Shown here: in pieces, positions 1 through 9,612 of the stretch
Layout: each line of letters starts with the position of its first letter
Position numbering within the stretch: position 1 is the first letter of the stretch
Assembly (NCBI RefSeq): GCF_001652725.1
Contig: NZ_LWHJ01000027.1
Span: forward strand, 62,001 to 126,000
From: Pedobacter psychrophilus
GTDB lineage: Bacteria > Bacteroidota > Bacteroidia > Sphingobacteriales > Sphingobacteriaceae
Direction of reading: 5' to 3'
DNA: 64,000 bases
The notes under the pieces: generated by a model
The model's input: the letters and a program-made list of their open reading frames with translations, nothing else
The model's database searches: none
Told to the model about the DNA's origin: nothing
Program-made: the position numbers and the translations under genes

Positions 1-630
1 ATTGATGAACTTTTTGGAGGTTGGACAAGTGAAAATGTTCATGGAGATTTCGAGGTTAATTGCTTAAGTTCTGATCAAAAACTTCATTATATAGAAAAAC
101 CTGATGCATTACAATCTGCAATTAGGATAGGAATTCCATTTGTAAACCGTAAACATCCAGATTTTGTAGGGTTACAGGTTTTAAATACAGCTTTAGGAGG
201 TTATTTTGGAAGCAGGTTAATGAACAATATTCGTGAGGACAAAGGTTATACCTATAGTATTGGTTCTGGGATTGCATCTTTACAAAAAGCAGGTTACTTT
301 TTTATAGCCACAGAAGTTGGTGTAGATGTTACCCAACAAACTTTAACAGAAATAGAAAAAGAGGTTAATCTGTTGAAAACCGATTTGATAGAAGAGGATG
401 AATTAGATCTTATTAAAAATTACTTAATGGGAAGTTTGTTGGGCAGTTTAGAAAATGCATTTAGCCATGCAGAAAAATTTAAAAACATTCATTTTTTTGG
501 CTTAGGATATGATTATTATGAAACTTATATAACAACCGTTAAGAATATTACTCCTGAAAGGTTAAGAGAATTAGCCAATAAGTATTGGGATTATTCTTCT
601 TTTTACAAAGTTATAGTTGGTAAAAAATAA
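1..630 (+). CDS. M16 (insulinase-like) zinc peptidase, C-terminal part only
   Basis: The reading frame is open from the first base, so the gene begins upstream of the window; 209 codons are visible. The visible part matches the C-terminal (M16_C) domain of pitrilysin-family peptidases: a long interval resembling 'bag-like' substrate-binding folds, then LGGYFGSRLMNNIREDKGY, the strongly conserved GGxxxSRLxxxIREDKGYxYS signature of processing-peptidase-like M16 proteins. The zinc-binding HxxEH motif normally lies in the N-terminal half and is off the window, so I cannot tell whether this is a catalytic or a non-catalytic partner subunit. Bacteroidota often carry two adjacent M16 genes. No terminator is obvious after the stop. 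Family assignment is secure; the exact role is not. Confidence 0.85.
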   Translation: MDELFGGWTSENVHGDFEVNCLSSDQKLHYIEKPDALQSAIRIGIPFVNRKHPDFVGLQVLNTALGGYFGSRLMNNIREDKGYTYSIGSGIASLQKAGYFFIATEVGVDVTQQTLTEIEKEVNLLKTDLIEEDELDLIKNYLMGSLLGSLENAFSHAEKFKNIHFFGLGYDYYETYITTVKNITPERLRELANKYWDYSSFYKVIVGKK

Positions 631-776
631 AAAAATAGCGTTTTTTAAAATTTATCCTAATAATTGAGTTCATTATTAATTAATCTTTTCTTTTTTATCT
701 AAGAAGTTTAAAATTTAAAAAATCCAAACTTAAATTTCTATTTTAGCGAAAGAATTATTCTCACTACTAAATAGAT

Positions 777-1901
777 ATGCTTAATCAAGCTGTAAGTTCT
801 GATCATGAAAACAATCAATTTTTAGAAGACGATAAAGCTTTCATTAATGATTTAACTTCTCTTTACTATAATACCCACGACTTACTTTGCATAGCAGATT
901 TTAATGCAAAATTTAAAAGAGTAAACCCTGCCGTAATTAAAACTCTAGGTTATTCTGAAGAAGAATTATTTTCACATTCCATAAATCATTTTGTACATCC
1001 TGATGATAAAAACAACACTGTAAGAACCAGAGATGAAATGTTTAAGGGGAAACCATTACTCAATTATGAAAACAGATATATCACAAAATCTGGGGAAATA
1101 GTTTGGTTATCATGGACTTCTATACCCATTACTGACCGTCAATTAGTATTTGCGATCGCTAAAGATATTACGCTAAGAAAGAAAATAGAAGAAGAAAAAA
1201 ATCAACTTTATCAAAAATTAGAAGTTGTAAATAAAGAACTGAAATACTTTGCCAGAGTGGCTTCACATGATTTAAGAGCGCCTATTTCTAATATTTTAGC
1301 ATTATTTGATTTAATGGACCAAACTAAAGTTGAGGATATAGAAACTTTAAACATCATTACTTTAATTCAAAAATCTACAGAATCGGTTTTTTCTAAATTA
1401 GAAAAATATATAGACGACCTTCAAAATAAAGAAAGAGCTCATCATTTAAAAACGAATGAAAATATCTCTGATATTTCTAAAAACATCATTGAGTCCATTG
1501 AAAATTTATTAAAGAAGCAAAATGCTAAAGTTGTTCTAAATTTTTTAGCTTTTGATACCATTCCTTTTGATAAAGGATATTTAAGTAGTATTATTCAAAA
1601 TTTAGTTACCAATGCAGTTAAATATTCCAGTCCAAACAGAACTCCAGAAATAAAAATATCAACAAGAATTTTAGATCATAAAAAGCAATTGCTGGTAAGT
1701 GATAACGGTTTAGGAATGGACCTTAATTTGGTTAAAAACAAAATTTTTGGTTTAAATGAAACTTTTCATCAAAATAAAGATGGAAGAGGATTGGGTTTGT
1801 ATTTGGTAAAAACTCAAATTGAAGAAATGGGAGGCATTATTGAAGTGGAAACACAAGTAGATAAAGGAACTACATTTATCGTAACTTTTGCAAACGATTA
1901 A
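777..1901 (+). CDS. PAS-domain sensor histidine kinase
   Basis: A 374-residue soluble two-component sensor with no membrane segment. A PAS fold occupies roughly residues 25-145 (LCIADFNAKFKRVNPAVIK, then HPDD and a PAC-like end AIAKDITLRKKIEEEK). A short coiled coil leads into the HisKA box with the phospho-acceptor His in ASHDLRAPISNI. The HATPase domain shows an N box (NLVTNAVKYS), a G1 box (DNGLGMD) and a G2 box (GRGLGLYL). This should autophosphorylate and pass phosphate to a response regulator, but none is adjacent, so it is an orphan kinase here. The ligand of the PAS domain cannot be read from sequence. The gene stands alone, with a 146-bp AT-rich upstream spacer, and converges on the heptose kinase gene with only 2 bp between stops. 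Confidence 0.9.
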   Translation: MLNQAVSSDHENNQFLEDDKAFINDLTSLYYNTHDLLCIADFNAKFKRVNPAVIKTLGYSEEELFSHSINHFVHPDDKNNTVRTRDEMFKGKPLLNYENRYITKSGEIVWLSWTSIPITDRQLVFAIAKDITLRKKIEEEKNQLYQKLEVVNKELKYFARVASHDLRAPISNILALFDLMDQTKVEDIETLNIITLIQKSTESVFSKLEKYIDDLQNKERAHHLKTNENISDISKNIIESIENLLKKQNAKVVLNFLAFDTIPFDKGYLSSIIQNLVTNAVKYSSPNRTPEIKISTRILDHKKQLLVSDNGLGMDLNLVKNKIFGLNETFHQNKDGRGLGLYLVKTQIEEMGGIIEVETQVDKGTTFIVTFAND

Positions 1902-1903
1902 GG

Positions 1904-2878
1904 CTATTTAATTGCTTCTTGTAATAGCAATGATTTATCAATTGGGACAACACCAACTTTTTCACAAACTAAACCACCTGCTAAATTTCCCAATTTAGCT
2001 GCTACAAAAATATCGGTACCGGCTGCAATACAAGTAGCAACCACGCTAATCACTGTATCGCCAGCTCCAGAAACATCTGCAATTGTTCTTATATGTGCAG
2101 GAGTTAATCTTTCTTCATTTTGATTTACTGCATAAACACCTAATTCTGAAAGTGTAAGTAAAATACTTTTTGCATTTATTTTATCTTGTAAAGAAGCAAC
2201 AGTTTTTTTAAGTTCAGCCAAATTTTTTGCGTCAAAATCTACTTTTAAACCTTCTTTTAACTCTTTTAGATTGGGTTTAAAAACATCAACATGATGATAG
2301 GAAAGGAAATTTCTTTTTTTAGGATCAACTATAATGGGAATGTTTTTGGCTTTCGCCGATTTGATAACTTCATCAATTAAATAAGGCGTAATCAATCCCT
2401 TATCATAATCTTGAAATATGATAGCATCAATTTTATGTTGCTCTAAAACCAGTTTAAATTTATTTAAAACTAGATTACTTTCACTTATATTAATTTCAAT
2501 ATCCGTTTCAGCATCAATTCTTAGTATTTGCTGGTTTTGCGCAATTACCCTCGTTTTAACTGTTGTTTTTCTTCCAATAATCTTTACTAAACTATTAGCA
2601 TCAATTCCTGATTCTACAAATAATTCTAATAGCTCTTCACCTTCTTTATCATCCCCAATTATAGAACAGATTATAGGTTTAGCTCCTAATGCTTTTATAT
2701 TTAAAGCCACATTTGCCGCACCACCCAATCTTGATTCTTTTTTATTTACCGAAACTATAGGAACGGGTGCTTCGGGAGAAATCCGATCTACTTTACCCCA
2801 TAAATAAGCATCCATCATTACATCTCCAATAATGAGGATATTTAGATTATTAAAGCTATTAAAGAGTTCTGGATACAA
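1904..2878 (-). CDS. rfaE1: D-glycero-beta-D-manno-heptose-7-phosphate kinase (RfaE1/HldE kinase domain)
   Basis: A 324-residue PfkB-family sugar kinase, the length of the kinase half of E. coli HldE with no cytidylyltransferase half, as is usual in Bacteroidota where the two activities are separate genes. The N terminus has DVMMDAYLWGKVDRISPEAP, typical of RfaE1, including the RISPEAP substrate-region signature. The C-terminal PfkB signature DVSGAGDT places the catalytic base at Asp274. It phosphorylates heptose-7-phosphate at C1 on the way to ADP-heptose for LPS core. It faces the PAS kinase convergently. The upstream neighbour on the same strand is an aminotransferase 97 bp away. The matching nucleotidyltransferase is not in this window. 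Confidence 0.88.
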   Translation of the reverse strand: MYPELFNSFNNLNILIIGDVMMDAYLWGKVDRISPEAPVPIVSVNKKESRLGGAANVALNIKALGAKPIICSIIGDDKEGEELLELFVESGIDANSLVKIIGRKTTVKTRVIAQNQQILRIDAETDIEINISESNLVLNKFKLVLEQHKIDAIIFQDYDKGLITPYLIDEVIKSAKAKNIPIIVDPKKRNFLSYHHVDVFKPNLKELKEGLKVDFDAKNLAELKKTVASLQDKINAKSILLTLSELGVYAVNQNEERLTPAHIRTIADVSGAGDTVISVVATCIAAGTDIFVAAKLGNLAGGLVCEKVGVVPIDKSLLLQEAIK

Positions 2879-2975
2879 TTTATTAATGATTGAGTTTTTG
2901 AATGAATGAAGGATTAAATTTTATCAGAATGAGCGAAATCGAAATCTCTTAAATCGACTTCGCTCATAATGTGTT

Positions 2976-4169
2976 TTATTTTAAATTGTTTAAAGCATTT
3001 GCAATTCGCTTACACGCTTCTCTCAATTCATCCTCAGAAGCAGCATAAGAAATTCTAATACATTTTTCATTACCAAAAGCTTCTCCTGTAACAGTAGAAA
3101 CATGGGCTGTATTCAATAAATATAAAGAAATATCCTCTGCATTGTTCAATGTTTTTCCATCAACAGATTTGCCAAAGAAAGATGAAACATCAGGAAAAAA
3201 GTAAAAAGCACCATCTGGCAAATTCACTTTTACACCTTCAATTTGGCTCAATAATTCATGTACAATTCCCCTTCTTTTTAGAAAAGCATCACGCATTTCA
3301 TGAACTTCTTTTAATCCGCCATTTAATGCTGCAACACCAGCTTTTTGAGTGATAGAACAAGTTCCAGAGGTAATTTGTCCTTGAAGTTTATCTGCAGCAT
3401 CTGAAATTTCTTTAGGGGCAGCTAAATAACCAATTCTCCAACCCGTCATCGCGTAAGCTTTAGAAAAACCATTAACCACAATACAACGGTCTTTTACTGA
3501 AGGAAATTCTGCTATAGAAACATGGCCACCAATAAAATTAATATGCTCATAAATCTCGTCAGAAAGAATATAAATGTTTGGATATTTTTCAAAAACTTTA
3601 ACTAAAGAAGCCAATTCTTCTCTGCTGTAAACGCTGCCTGTTGGGTTACAAGGCGAAGAAAACATAAACATTTTAGTTTTTGGAGTGATGGCAGCTTCCA
3701 ATTCTTGAGCAGTAATCTTGAAATTATTTTCTGCTGTTGCATTGATATAAACAGATTCACCTTCTGCCAGTTTTACCATTTCTGAATAAGAAACCCAGTA
3801 AGGAGTTGGGATTATTACTTCATCACCTGGGTTTAGCATCACCATTAACGCATTTGCTAAAGCTTGTTTTGCACCTGTAGAAACTACAATTTGGTCAAAA
3901 TTGTAATCTAAATTATTTTCACGTTTAAGCTTATCTGCAATTGCTTTTCTCAAATCTGGGTAACCAGAAACAGGGGTGTAATAGGTGAAGTTATTTGCCA
4001 TAGCTTCTGCCGCTGCATCCTTAATAAATTGAGGTGTGTGGAAGTCTGGTTCGCCAAAACTTAAGTTAATTACATTGATTCCTTTTGCAGAAAGTTCACG
4101 ACCTAATTTGGCCATCTTTATAGTCTGGGACTCTGCCAGATTATTGATTCTATTTGATAAAATACTCAT
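2976..4169 (-). CDS. Pyridoxal-phosphate aminotransferase, aspartate aminotransferase type
   Basis: A 397-residue fold-type I aminotransferase of the AspB/Iγ group. Visible features are the N-terminal LSFGEPDFHTP, the SSPCNPTG segment (substrate/PLP-contacting Asn), the ILSDEIYEHI segment (PLP ring-contacting Asp/Tyr), and the PLP Schiff-base lysine at about Lys237 in GFSKAYAMTGWRIGY. The final CIRISYAAS provides the carboxylate-binding Arg. It likely interconverts aspartate and oxaloacetate; a prephenate or broader specificity cannot be excluded. A TATATTTG box lies 16 nt upstream of the start (4186-4193), so it probably has its own promoter. Full length. Confidence 0.88.
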   Translation of the reverse strand: MSILSNRINNLAESQTIKMAKLGRELSAKGINVINLSFGEPDFHTPQFIKDAAAEAMANNFTYYTPVSGYPDLRKAIADKLKRENNLDYNFDQIVVSTGAKQALANALMVMLNPGDEVIIPTPYWVSYSEMVKLAEGESVYINATAENNFKITAQELEAAITPKTKMFMFSSPCNPTGSVYSREELASLVKVFEKYPNIYILSDEIYEHINFIGGHVSIAEFPSVKDRCIVVNGFSKAYAMTGWRIGYLAAPKEISDAADKLQGQITSGTCSITQKAGVAALNGGLKEVHEMRDAFLKRRGIVHELLSQIEGVKVNLPDGAFYFFPDVSSFFGKSVDGKTLNNAEDISLYLLNTAHVSTVTGEAFGNEKCIRISYAASEDELREACKRIANALNNLK

Positions 4170-4185
4170 GGTTTACGTTGAGCCG

Positions 4186-4193
4186 CAAATATA
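4186..4193 (-). promoter_or_regulatory. Candidate Bacteroidota -7 box for the aminotransferase gene
   Basis: On the minus strand this reads TATATTTG, matching the Bacteroidota sigma-ABfr -7 consensus TAnnTTTG, 16 nt before the ATG at 4169. No convincing TTG at -33 is seen. Confidence 0.4.
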
Positions 4194-4298
4194 TAAAAAT
4201 AGTTTTTTTTATGTTTAAATGATTTAATGAAATGTAAATAGCTTTTTTGTTTAAAATTTGATTCACTGAGTCAATAAATCCCTTTTATGTTAATCCGA

Positions 4299-4375
4299 GC
4301 TAGCGGAGAAAACATCTCATAAATAGGTAATCAACTAAAATGGCAACCTTACAAATGAGATGTCTCTCCGCTAGC
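4299..4375. repeat. Imperfect 21/22-bp inverted repeat
   Basis: Left arm 4299-4320 and right arm 4355-4375 are reverse complements apart from one mismatch and one indel (GCTAGCGGAGA... against ...CCGCTAGC), separated by 34 bp. A degenerate copy of the right half (ggcaac...tagatgtctc) recurs around 31158-31182, next to another set of palindromes. This looks like a dispersed intergenic element rather than a terminator: there is no T run. Confidence 0.6.
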
Positions 4376-4434
4376 TAGCGGATCGACGGTAAGAAGAAAA
4401 AAATTTTTTATCCGTGGTTTGTGTGCTTTCATCC

Positions 4435-4748
4435 GTAGTCTGTTTTTTCACAGACCTTTTTATCCGTGGTCTGTGTCCTCACAGACCACAAAAGTTGTAA
4501 TTGTTAATGAGTCGCGAAATATAAAATGTTTATTTCGGTCTGTGAGGACACAGACCGAGGGAATGAGATCTCATAATATATATTATCAACCTAATTATCC
4601 ATCAACTTTTGTCCGTGGTCTGTGTCCCCACAGACCACAATAGTTGTAATTGTTAAAGAGCTGAGAAATATGAAATGTTTATTTCGTTCTGTGAAGACAC
4701 AGACCGAGGAAATGAATATGTTTATTTCGGTCTGTGAGTACACAGACC
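4435..4748. repeat. Cluster of GGTCTGTG-N4-CACAGACC palindromes
   Basis: Five palindromes with the stem GGTCTGTG/CACAGACC and a variable 4-nt loop are visible at 4468-4487 (loop TCCT), 4537-4556 (AGGA), 4617-4636 (TCCC), 4686-4705 (AAGA, one stem mismatch) and 4729-4748 (AGTA). A decayed copy lies at 4435-4456. Members alternate in the orientation of their loop and flanks: 'tccgt' precedes two copies and 'atttcg' precedes three. The same family recurs at 26490-26508 and 31018-31147, always in spacers. The spacer 4170-4777 contains no gene that I can support. Confidence 0.85.
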
Positions 4749-4777
4749 TAAGTAATTTTGCTAAACTAAATAATAAA

Positions 4778-7597
4778 CTATTTATCCATTAATTTAAAGC
4801 CCCAATCTTTGCCTTTTTCAGTTGCAGGAACTCCTTTTTCCATCCATTCTGGAGCAGGAGCGCCTTTTAAATAATGATCGAAAAATTGCTGTTCCCTTAT
4901 GGAAATATCTTTTCTATTTTGTCTTTGTACCAAATTATGGTCTTCGCCATTATATACCAACAACCAAACAGGCTTATTTAATCGGCGTAAGGCAGTAAAC
5001 ATTTCAATGCCCTGATACCAAGGCACAGAACCATCCGCATCATTTGCCATAATTGCAACTGGTGTTTGTACGCTAGGCATTTTAAAAAGCGGAGAATTTT
5101 CAATGTATAAATCAGGACGTTCCCAAATGGTTGCACCAATTCTACTCTGCGTTTTTTCATACTGAAACTGACGGTTTAGGCCACTAGTCCAACGTATACC
5201 ACCATAAGCCGAGAACATATTTACAACTGGCGCACCCGCCCAAGCAGCTGTATACATATTGGTTACTGTTATTAAATGAGCAACTTGATAACCACCCCAA
5301 CTTTGCCCTTGGATGCCAATTTTAGTTTCATCAACCCAATTATTTTTCTTTAACATCTCTACACCAGAATTGATAAATTCTTCTGCAGATTTACCAGGAT
5401 GGCCAGTTTCATAACTGATGTCTGGCGTAAAAACCAAATAACCATTGCTTACAAAATAAGAGATATTTAAACGGGAAGGAGTAGGGGCAGGAGCTTGATA
5501 ATTGTAAAGATTATCGGTTACTTTCTCATAAAAATAAACAATCATTGGATATTTTTTAGTGGGATCAAAATTCTCTGGTTTGTATAAAACCCCATCAGAT
5601 TGATAACCTTTTGGCGTAGTCCAATGTACCAATTCTGCTGTTCCCCAATTAAAATCTGATTGTTGAGGATTTGTAGTCGCTAATTTTTCTTCTTTTTTAA
5701 AATCAGCGGAAGCAAAAAGAGTGGGTGAAGTTTCATAATTGTCTTTTTCATAGATTAATACGTTTGCTTCTTTTGCTTTTATCGGGCGAGAAAAGCTGTA
5801 GTTACCCATCACCAATAATTTTGGATCAGAAGTTTTAGCCATATCTTTCTCAAAAAAACCGTTTTGCTTGGTTCTATTGTTTAATGCAGAAAGCAGGATA
5901 GTTTCTTTAGCGGAAATAAATTTCTGTTCAGCATCTAAACGGACATATTTTAGTGTGATGTTATTTTTCCTCCCATATCCATTTGTGATATTTTTTACAG
6001 TACCTGTTTGTGTATTAAAAGCCCAAATATCATATCTATCATAAATTAAAGCTTCATTTTCATCTTCTGTAAAAGCAGCAAAACCATAGCTATTCGGGTC
6101 ATCCGGAACATCGTTTTCCTCATCACCAAACTTAATGTTAGCAGGTGCAATAAATTGCGTTTTTTTGTCGGATACAATGTTATAGTCATACCAAATTTGA
6201 GATTTATCATCAAACCAGATTACGTTTTTGCCTTTTGGCGATAATTGATAATTAGCTTTTGAAGCTTCGTTAATGAGCTTTTTTTCTCCGCTTTCTAAGT
6301 TGATGATATACGCTGCATTTTTAGAACCACCTTCCCATTGTATGGAAATTCTGTTCCCAAAATCTGAAGTCCCTAATGCATAATTTGCATTTCCTTCATC
6401 AGCTAAATCAATATTTTCTAACTCTTCGGAACCTAGTTGCATAAAGCTATTGCTTTTTAAATCAATCATAGCCATATAGTTTTTCTTTAGCGTTTTACTA
6501 AGATTTGCTAATTGCATAGGTTGCAAATAATCATCTTTATAATTCCATATATCCAGTTTAGCGACTTCAAAATCAACAATTGTGGTGTCTTTTGGAGTTG
6601 GGATTGGGGCAGTTCCAAAAAACAAACGTCCTGCATTTTTACTAAAAAATACTTTTCCATTTTCGCTTACGCTTGATTTGGAAGGCATACCAATGGTGTT
6701 TTCATTTGCAATGATAGTCGCCGAATCTGTTTTAAAATTATAATAGTAGAGTTGATGGATCTTAGTCAATGCTTTTTCTGGACTTTTGTTACCTGTAAAA
6801 GCCAATTGCGTTGCTTTCTCATCAAAAGAAAGGTTCTTATAAATTCCTTTTCCGCTGGTTAACAATTTAGATTTTTGCTTTTGAATATCATATAAATAAA
6901 CGCCAGCTTTTAAGCTAGAATCTTTTTTAATTCCGGTACATACGTACATTATAAAATTACCATACTTACTCAATTGATAATCTGTAACGCCTTTAAAAAT
7001 AGTTTCTGTTCCGTTTTCTAAGTTTTTCAAGGTTAAGTTTGTTCCTTCTTTTGCAGCAGCAGCCGGAGTTTCATCCGCAAAGAAAAAATCATTGTCAGTT
7101 TTTGAAACAGGCTTTTTCTTTTTTACGGTATCCGTTGGGTCTTTATCCACTAGATAAGCCAAAACATTTCCAACCTTTTCTGGAAAAGCATAGGACTTAA
7201 TTCTTGGAATTTTTATGAGTTCTAAAGTTTTGAGGTTTAAAATCCCGAGTGAATCTTTGGGTAAATCATCCGATTTCTTTTTCTTGATCTTTGCCTGACG
7301 AGTTTCTTGATAAGTTGATTTTATGGTAAAGGCGGCAAATTTCTCGTCAATTGAAAATTTGAAATCTTCTCCTCTTGGATATTGAAAACCCTGGTTAGAT
7401 TTTAATTTTTTAATATGGAATTCTGCATCGCCAGCTTGTGGTGTAATTGAATAACCTACAAAATTACCTTTATTACTGATTTTTTCATTAGCTATACTTT
7501 GCCAAATATCATAAACAGAGTGGTCTAATGGTTTCTTTTGGGCAGAAACATAAAAAGTAGTAAATAAGAATGAAATTAGGAGTAAGATTTTACGCAT
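4778..7597 (-). CDS. Secreted S9 family (prolyl oligopeptidase-like) serine peptidase
   Basis: A 939-residue protein with a Sec signal peptide (residues about 1-19, MRKILLLISFLFTTFYVSAQ, ending in a VSA-Q cleavage site). A long N-terminal β-propeller-like region precedes the α/β-hydrolase domain, which starts near residue 660 (VHWTTPKGYQSDGVLYKPENF). The nucleophile elbow is GQSWGGYQ with Ser at about residue 766. The charge-relay Asp is in ANDADGSVPW and the His in GEDHNLVQ. It should act in the periplasm or at the cell surface on oligopeptides; the cleavage preference is unknown. It is the last gene of a leftward series (queA, ispD, this gene), but the 99-bp gap to ispD and the terminator-like hairpin after queA argue for separate transcription. 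Confidence 0.9.
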   Translation of the reverse strand: MRKILLLISFLFTTFYVSAQKKPLDHSVYDIWQSIANEKISNKGNFVGYSITPQAGDAEFHIKKLKSNQGFQYPRGEDFKFSIDEKFAAFTIKSTYQETRQAKIKKKKSDDLPKDSLGILNLKTLELIKIPRIKSYAFPEKVGNVLAYLVDKDPTDTVKKKKPVSKTDNDFFFADETPAAAAKEGTNLTLKNLENGTETIFKGVTDYQLSKYGNFIMYVCTGIKKDSSLKAGVYLYDIQKQKSKLLTSGKGIYKNLSFDEKATQLAFTGNKSPEKALTKIHQLYYYNFKTDSATIIANENTIGMPSKSSVSENGKVFFSKNAGRLFFGTAPIPTPKDTTIVDFEVAKLDIWNYKDDYLQPMQLANLSKTLKKNYMAMIDLKSNSFMQLGSEELENIDLADEGNANYALGTSDFGNRISIQWEGGSKNAAYIINLESGEKKLINEASKANYQLSPKGKNVIWFDDKSQIWYDYNIVSDKKTQFIAPANIKFGDEENDVPDDPNSYGFAAFTEDENEALIYDRYDIWAFNTQTGTVKNITNGYGRKNNITLKYVRLDAEQKFISAKETILLSALNNRTKQNGFFEKDMAKTSDPKLLVMGNYSFSRPIKAKEANVLIYEKDNYETSPTLFASADFKKEEKLATTNPQQSDFNWGTAELVHWTTPKGYQSDGVLYKPENFDPTKKYPMIVYFYEKVTDNLYNYQAPAPTPSRLNISYFVSNGYLVFTPDISYETGHPGKSAEEFINSGVEMLKKNNWVDETKIGIQGQSWGGYQVAHLITVTNMYTAAWAGAPVVNMFSAYGGIRWTSGLNRQFQYEKTQSRIGATIWERPDLYIENSPLFKMPSVQTPVAIMANDADGSVPWYQGIEMFTALRRLNKPVWLLVYNGEDHNLVQRQNRKDISIREQQFFDHYLKGAPAPEWMEKGVPATEKGKDWGFKLMDK

Positions 7598-7696
7598 ATC
7601 ATAAATTTTAATTTATAAATATGCAAGAATTGTTTGTTTATTACCAGATTAGCACTGAAATATTACAATTAATCTGATTTTGAAATTGATTTTATT

Positions 7697-8377
7697 CTAA
7701 AGATTCAACAAAGTTTCAGCAATAATTAAATCTTCTTTAAAAGTTATCTTAAAATTAAACTCGTCGCCTTTTTCTAAATTGATATCAAAGCCTGCATTTT
7801 CTACAACAGAGGCATCATCGGTAAATAAGTCTTGATAATTTTGTTGATAAGCTTTTTTTAGCTGAGGATGTTGAAAGGTTTGCGGAGTTTGGACCAGATA
7901 AATTTCTTTCCTATCCAAAGCTTCGGTTTTGCCGTTAGTTAATTTTCTGATGGAATCTTTAGAAGGGATTGCGGCAATTGCATTTCCTTTTGTTACGGCA
8001 GTCTCAAAGCAATTGCTAATTGTGTTTTGAGAAACTAAAGGACGAACTGCATCATGAATGGCAATAATTGCATTTTCTTCTTTTATTTTTTCTAAACCAT
8101 TTTTTACGGAATAAAATCTTTGCTCTCCGCCAAAAACAATTTGATGTGGAACTTTAAATGAATACTCTTCAATTAAATCATGCCAAAGCTTTTCATCGGC
8201 ATTAGCCAAAACTAAAATTATTTGAGGTTGATATTTGTTAAGATGAAATGTATTGATGGTATGCATCAAAATAGGTAAACCATTAGCCTTTAAAAATTGT
8301 TTAGGAATATCGCTACTCATGCGGCTTCCACTTCCGCCGGCTACAATAATGGTATAAAAAGTATTTTGATGGCTCAT
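7697..8377 (-). CDS. ispD: 2-C-methyl-D-erythritol 4-phosphate cytidylyltransferase
   Basis: IspD of the MEP isoprenoid pathway; transfers CMP from CTP to methylerythritol phosphate. The N-terminal nucleotide-binding motif is VAGGSGSRMSSDIPKQF (Arg and Lys of the CTP site present). AIHDAVRPLVS carries the conserved Asp/Arg, and the TDDASVVE segment follows. I start it at the ATG at 8377 (226 residues). A TTG four codons further upstream would add MDLI, but the family normally starts close to the motif. The product is cytosolic. It lies between queA and the S9 peptidase gene on the same strand and is separated from queA by a hairpin with T runs on both sides. Confidence 0.93.
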   Translation of the reverse strand: MSHQNTFYTIIVAGGSGSRMSSDIPKQFLKANGLPILMHTINTFHLNKYQPQIILVLANADEKLWHDLIEEYSFKVPHQIVFGGEQRFYSVKNGLEKIKEENAIIAIHDAVRPLVSQNTISNCFETAVTKGNAIAAIPSKDSIRKLTNGKTEALDRKEIYLVQTPQTFQHPQLKKAYQQNYQDLFTDDASVVENAGFDINLEKGDEFNFKITFKEDLIIAETLLNL

Positions 8378-8395
8378 AATTAAATCCAATTAAAC

Positions 8396-8423
8396 AAAAA
8401 AGACCGATAAAATCGGTCTTTTT
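8396..8423 (-). terminator. Intrinsic terminator after queA
   Basis: A hairpin with the arms AAAAGACCGAT and ATCGGTCTTTT around a 3-nt loop, ending in a T tract when read on the minus strand. It sits 20 nt beyond the queA stop and just before the ispD start, so it probably ends queA transcription; it could work in either direction. Confidence 0.75.
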
Positions 8424-8443
8424 GTAAAATATTATATATCAAA

Positions 8444-9493
8444 TTAGATAATCAACATGGCATCGCCATAGCTAAAAAATCTATATTTTTCTTTTACTGC
8501 TTGTTCATAAGCATTCATTACGTAATCATAGTTTCCAAATGCAGCAACCATCATTAATAAGGTTGATTCTGGTGTATGGAAATTAGTAATCATGCTATTT
8601 GCGATGCTGAAATCGTAAGGAGGAAAAATGAATTTTGAAGTCCAATCGTTAACTGGCTTTAAAGTGTGGTTAGCAGAAACTGCAGATTCAATTGATCTCA
8701 TTACTGTAGTACCTACTGCACAAATTCTTCTTTTTTCTTCTTTGGCTTTGTTCACAATATCAGCATCTTTTTGTTCGATGATGATTTGCTCAGAATCCAT
8801 TTTATGTTTGGTTAAATCTTCAACCTCAACTTGTCTGAAAGTTCCTAAACCAATATGTAGTGTTACTTCTGCAAAATCAACTCCTTTTAATTCCAGACGT
8901 TTCATTAACTCACGACTAAAATGCAAACCAGCAGTTGGGGCAGCTACAGCACCTTCGTTTTTAGCGAAAATGGTTTGGTAACGATCTTTATCTTCTGCGG
9001 TTGGTTTACGTTTAATATATTTAGGAAGTGGAGTTTCGCCTAAAATTTCTATGTTTTGTCTAAATTCTTCATCTGTACCATCAAAAAGGAAACGGATTGT
9101 ACGTCCTCTTGAAGTGGTGTTATCAACAACTTCGGCAACTAACAAATCATCATCACCAAAATATAGTTTATTACCAACTCTTATTTTACGAGCAGGGTCT
9201 ACTAAAACATCCCATAAACGTAATTCTTTATTTAATTCTCTTAACAAGAAAACTTCTATAGTTGCACCAGTTTTTTCTTTGTTACCGTATAAACGAGCAG
9301 GGAAAACCTTGGTATTATTTAAAATCATCACATCTTTTTCTTCAAAATATCCAAGGACATCCTTAAATATTTTGTGCTCAATTTTGCCGGTTTTTTTATC
9401 TAAAACCATTAAACGGGACTCGTCGCGACTTTCTGATGGGGTATGAGCAATTAGAGATTCGGGTAAATGGAATTTGAATTGTGATAACTTCAT
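8444..9493 (-). CDS. queA: S-adenosylmethionine:tRNA ribosyltransferase-isomerase
   Basis: A 349-residue QueA, full length. It transfers and isomerises the ribosyl moiety of SAM onto 7-aminomethyl-7-deazaguanine in tRNA, making epoxyqueuosine. Family signatures seen: [19 protein letters not shown] at the N terminus, the [12 protein letters not shown] segment, and near the C terminus [18 protein letters not shown]. The protein is cytosolic. A second queuosine gene, queE, is at 30.3-30.9 kb, so the pathway appears to be present but dispersed. A TAAATTTG box lies 26 nt upstream and a hairpin terminator follows the stop, suggesting a monocistronic unit. Confidence 0.95.
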   Translation of the reverse strand: MKLSQFKFHLPESLIAHTPSESRDESRLMVLDKKTGKIEHKIFKDVLGYFEEKDVMILNNTKVFPARLYGNKEKTGATIEVFLLRELNKELRLWDVLVDPARKIRVGNKLYFGDDDLLVAEVVDNTTSRGRTIRFLFDGTDEEFRQNIEILGETPLPKYIKRKPTAEDKDRYQTIFAKNEGAVAAPTAGLHFSRELMKRLELKGVDFAEVTLHIGLGTFRQVEVEDLTKHKMDSEQIIIEQKDADIVNKAKEEKRRICAVGTTVMRSIESAVSANHTLKPVNDWTSKFIFPPYDFSIANSMITNFHTPESTLLMMVAAFGNYDYVMNAYEQAVKEKYRFFSYGDAMLII

Positions 9494-9519
9494 ATAAATT
9501 TATTCAGTAATTTGGAGCG

Positions 9520-9527
9520 CAAATTTA
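9520..9527 (-). promoter_or_regulatory. Candidate -7 box for queA
   Basis: Minus strand TAAATTTG fits TAnnTTTG and is 26 nt before the queA ATG. No clear -33 element. Confidence 0.4.
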
Positions 9528-9612
9528 AGAAAAATAAAATCAAATAATTAATGTGAATTTAATTAAGGTTTTAATGGTAAAAATTGTATGTTTTTTGTTT
9601 GAAATTTTTTGT

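Noticed and set aside
2418-2807. Plus-strand 129-codon ORF opposite rfaE1
   Set aside because: It mirrors the heptose kinase codons on the other strand; the true gene has strong family motifs.
4419-4643. Plus-strand ORF of 74 codons in the 4.4-kb spacer
   Set aside because: It is the translation of the GGTCTGTG palindromes; composition follows the repeats and there is no promoter or ribosome-binding signal.
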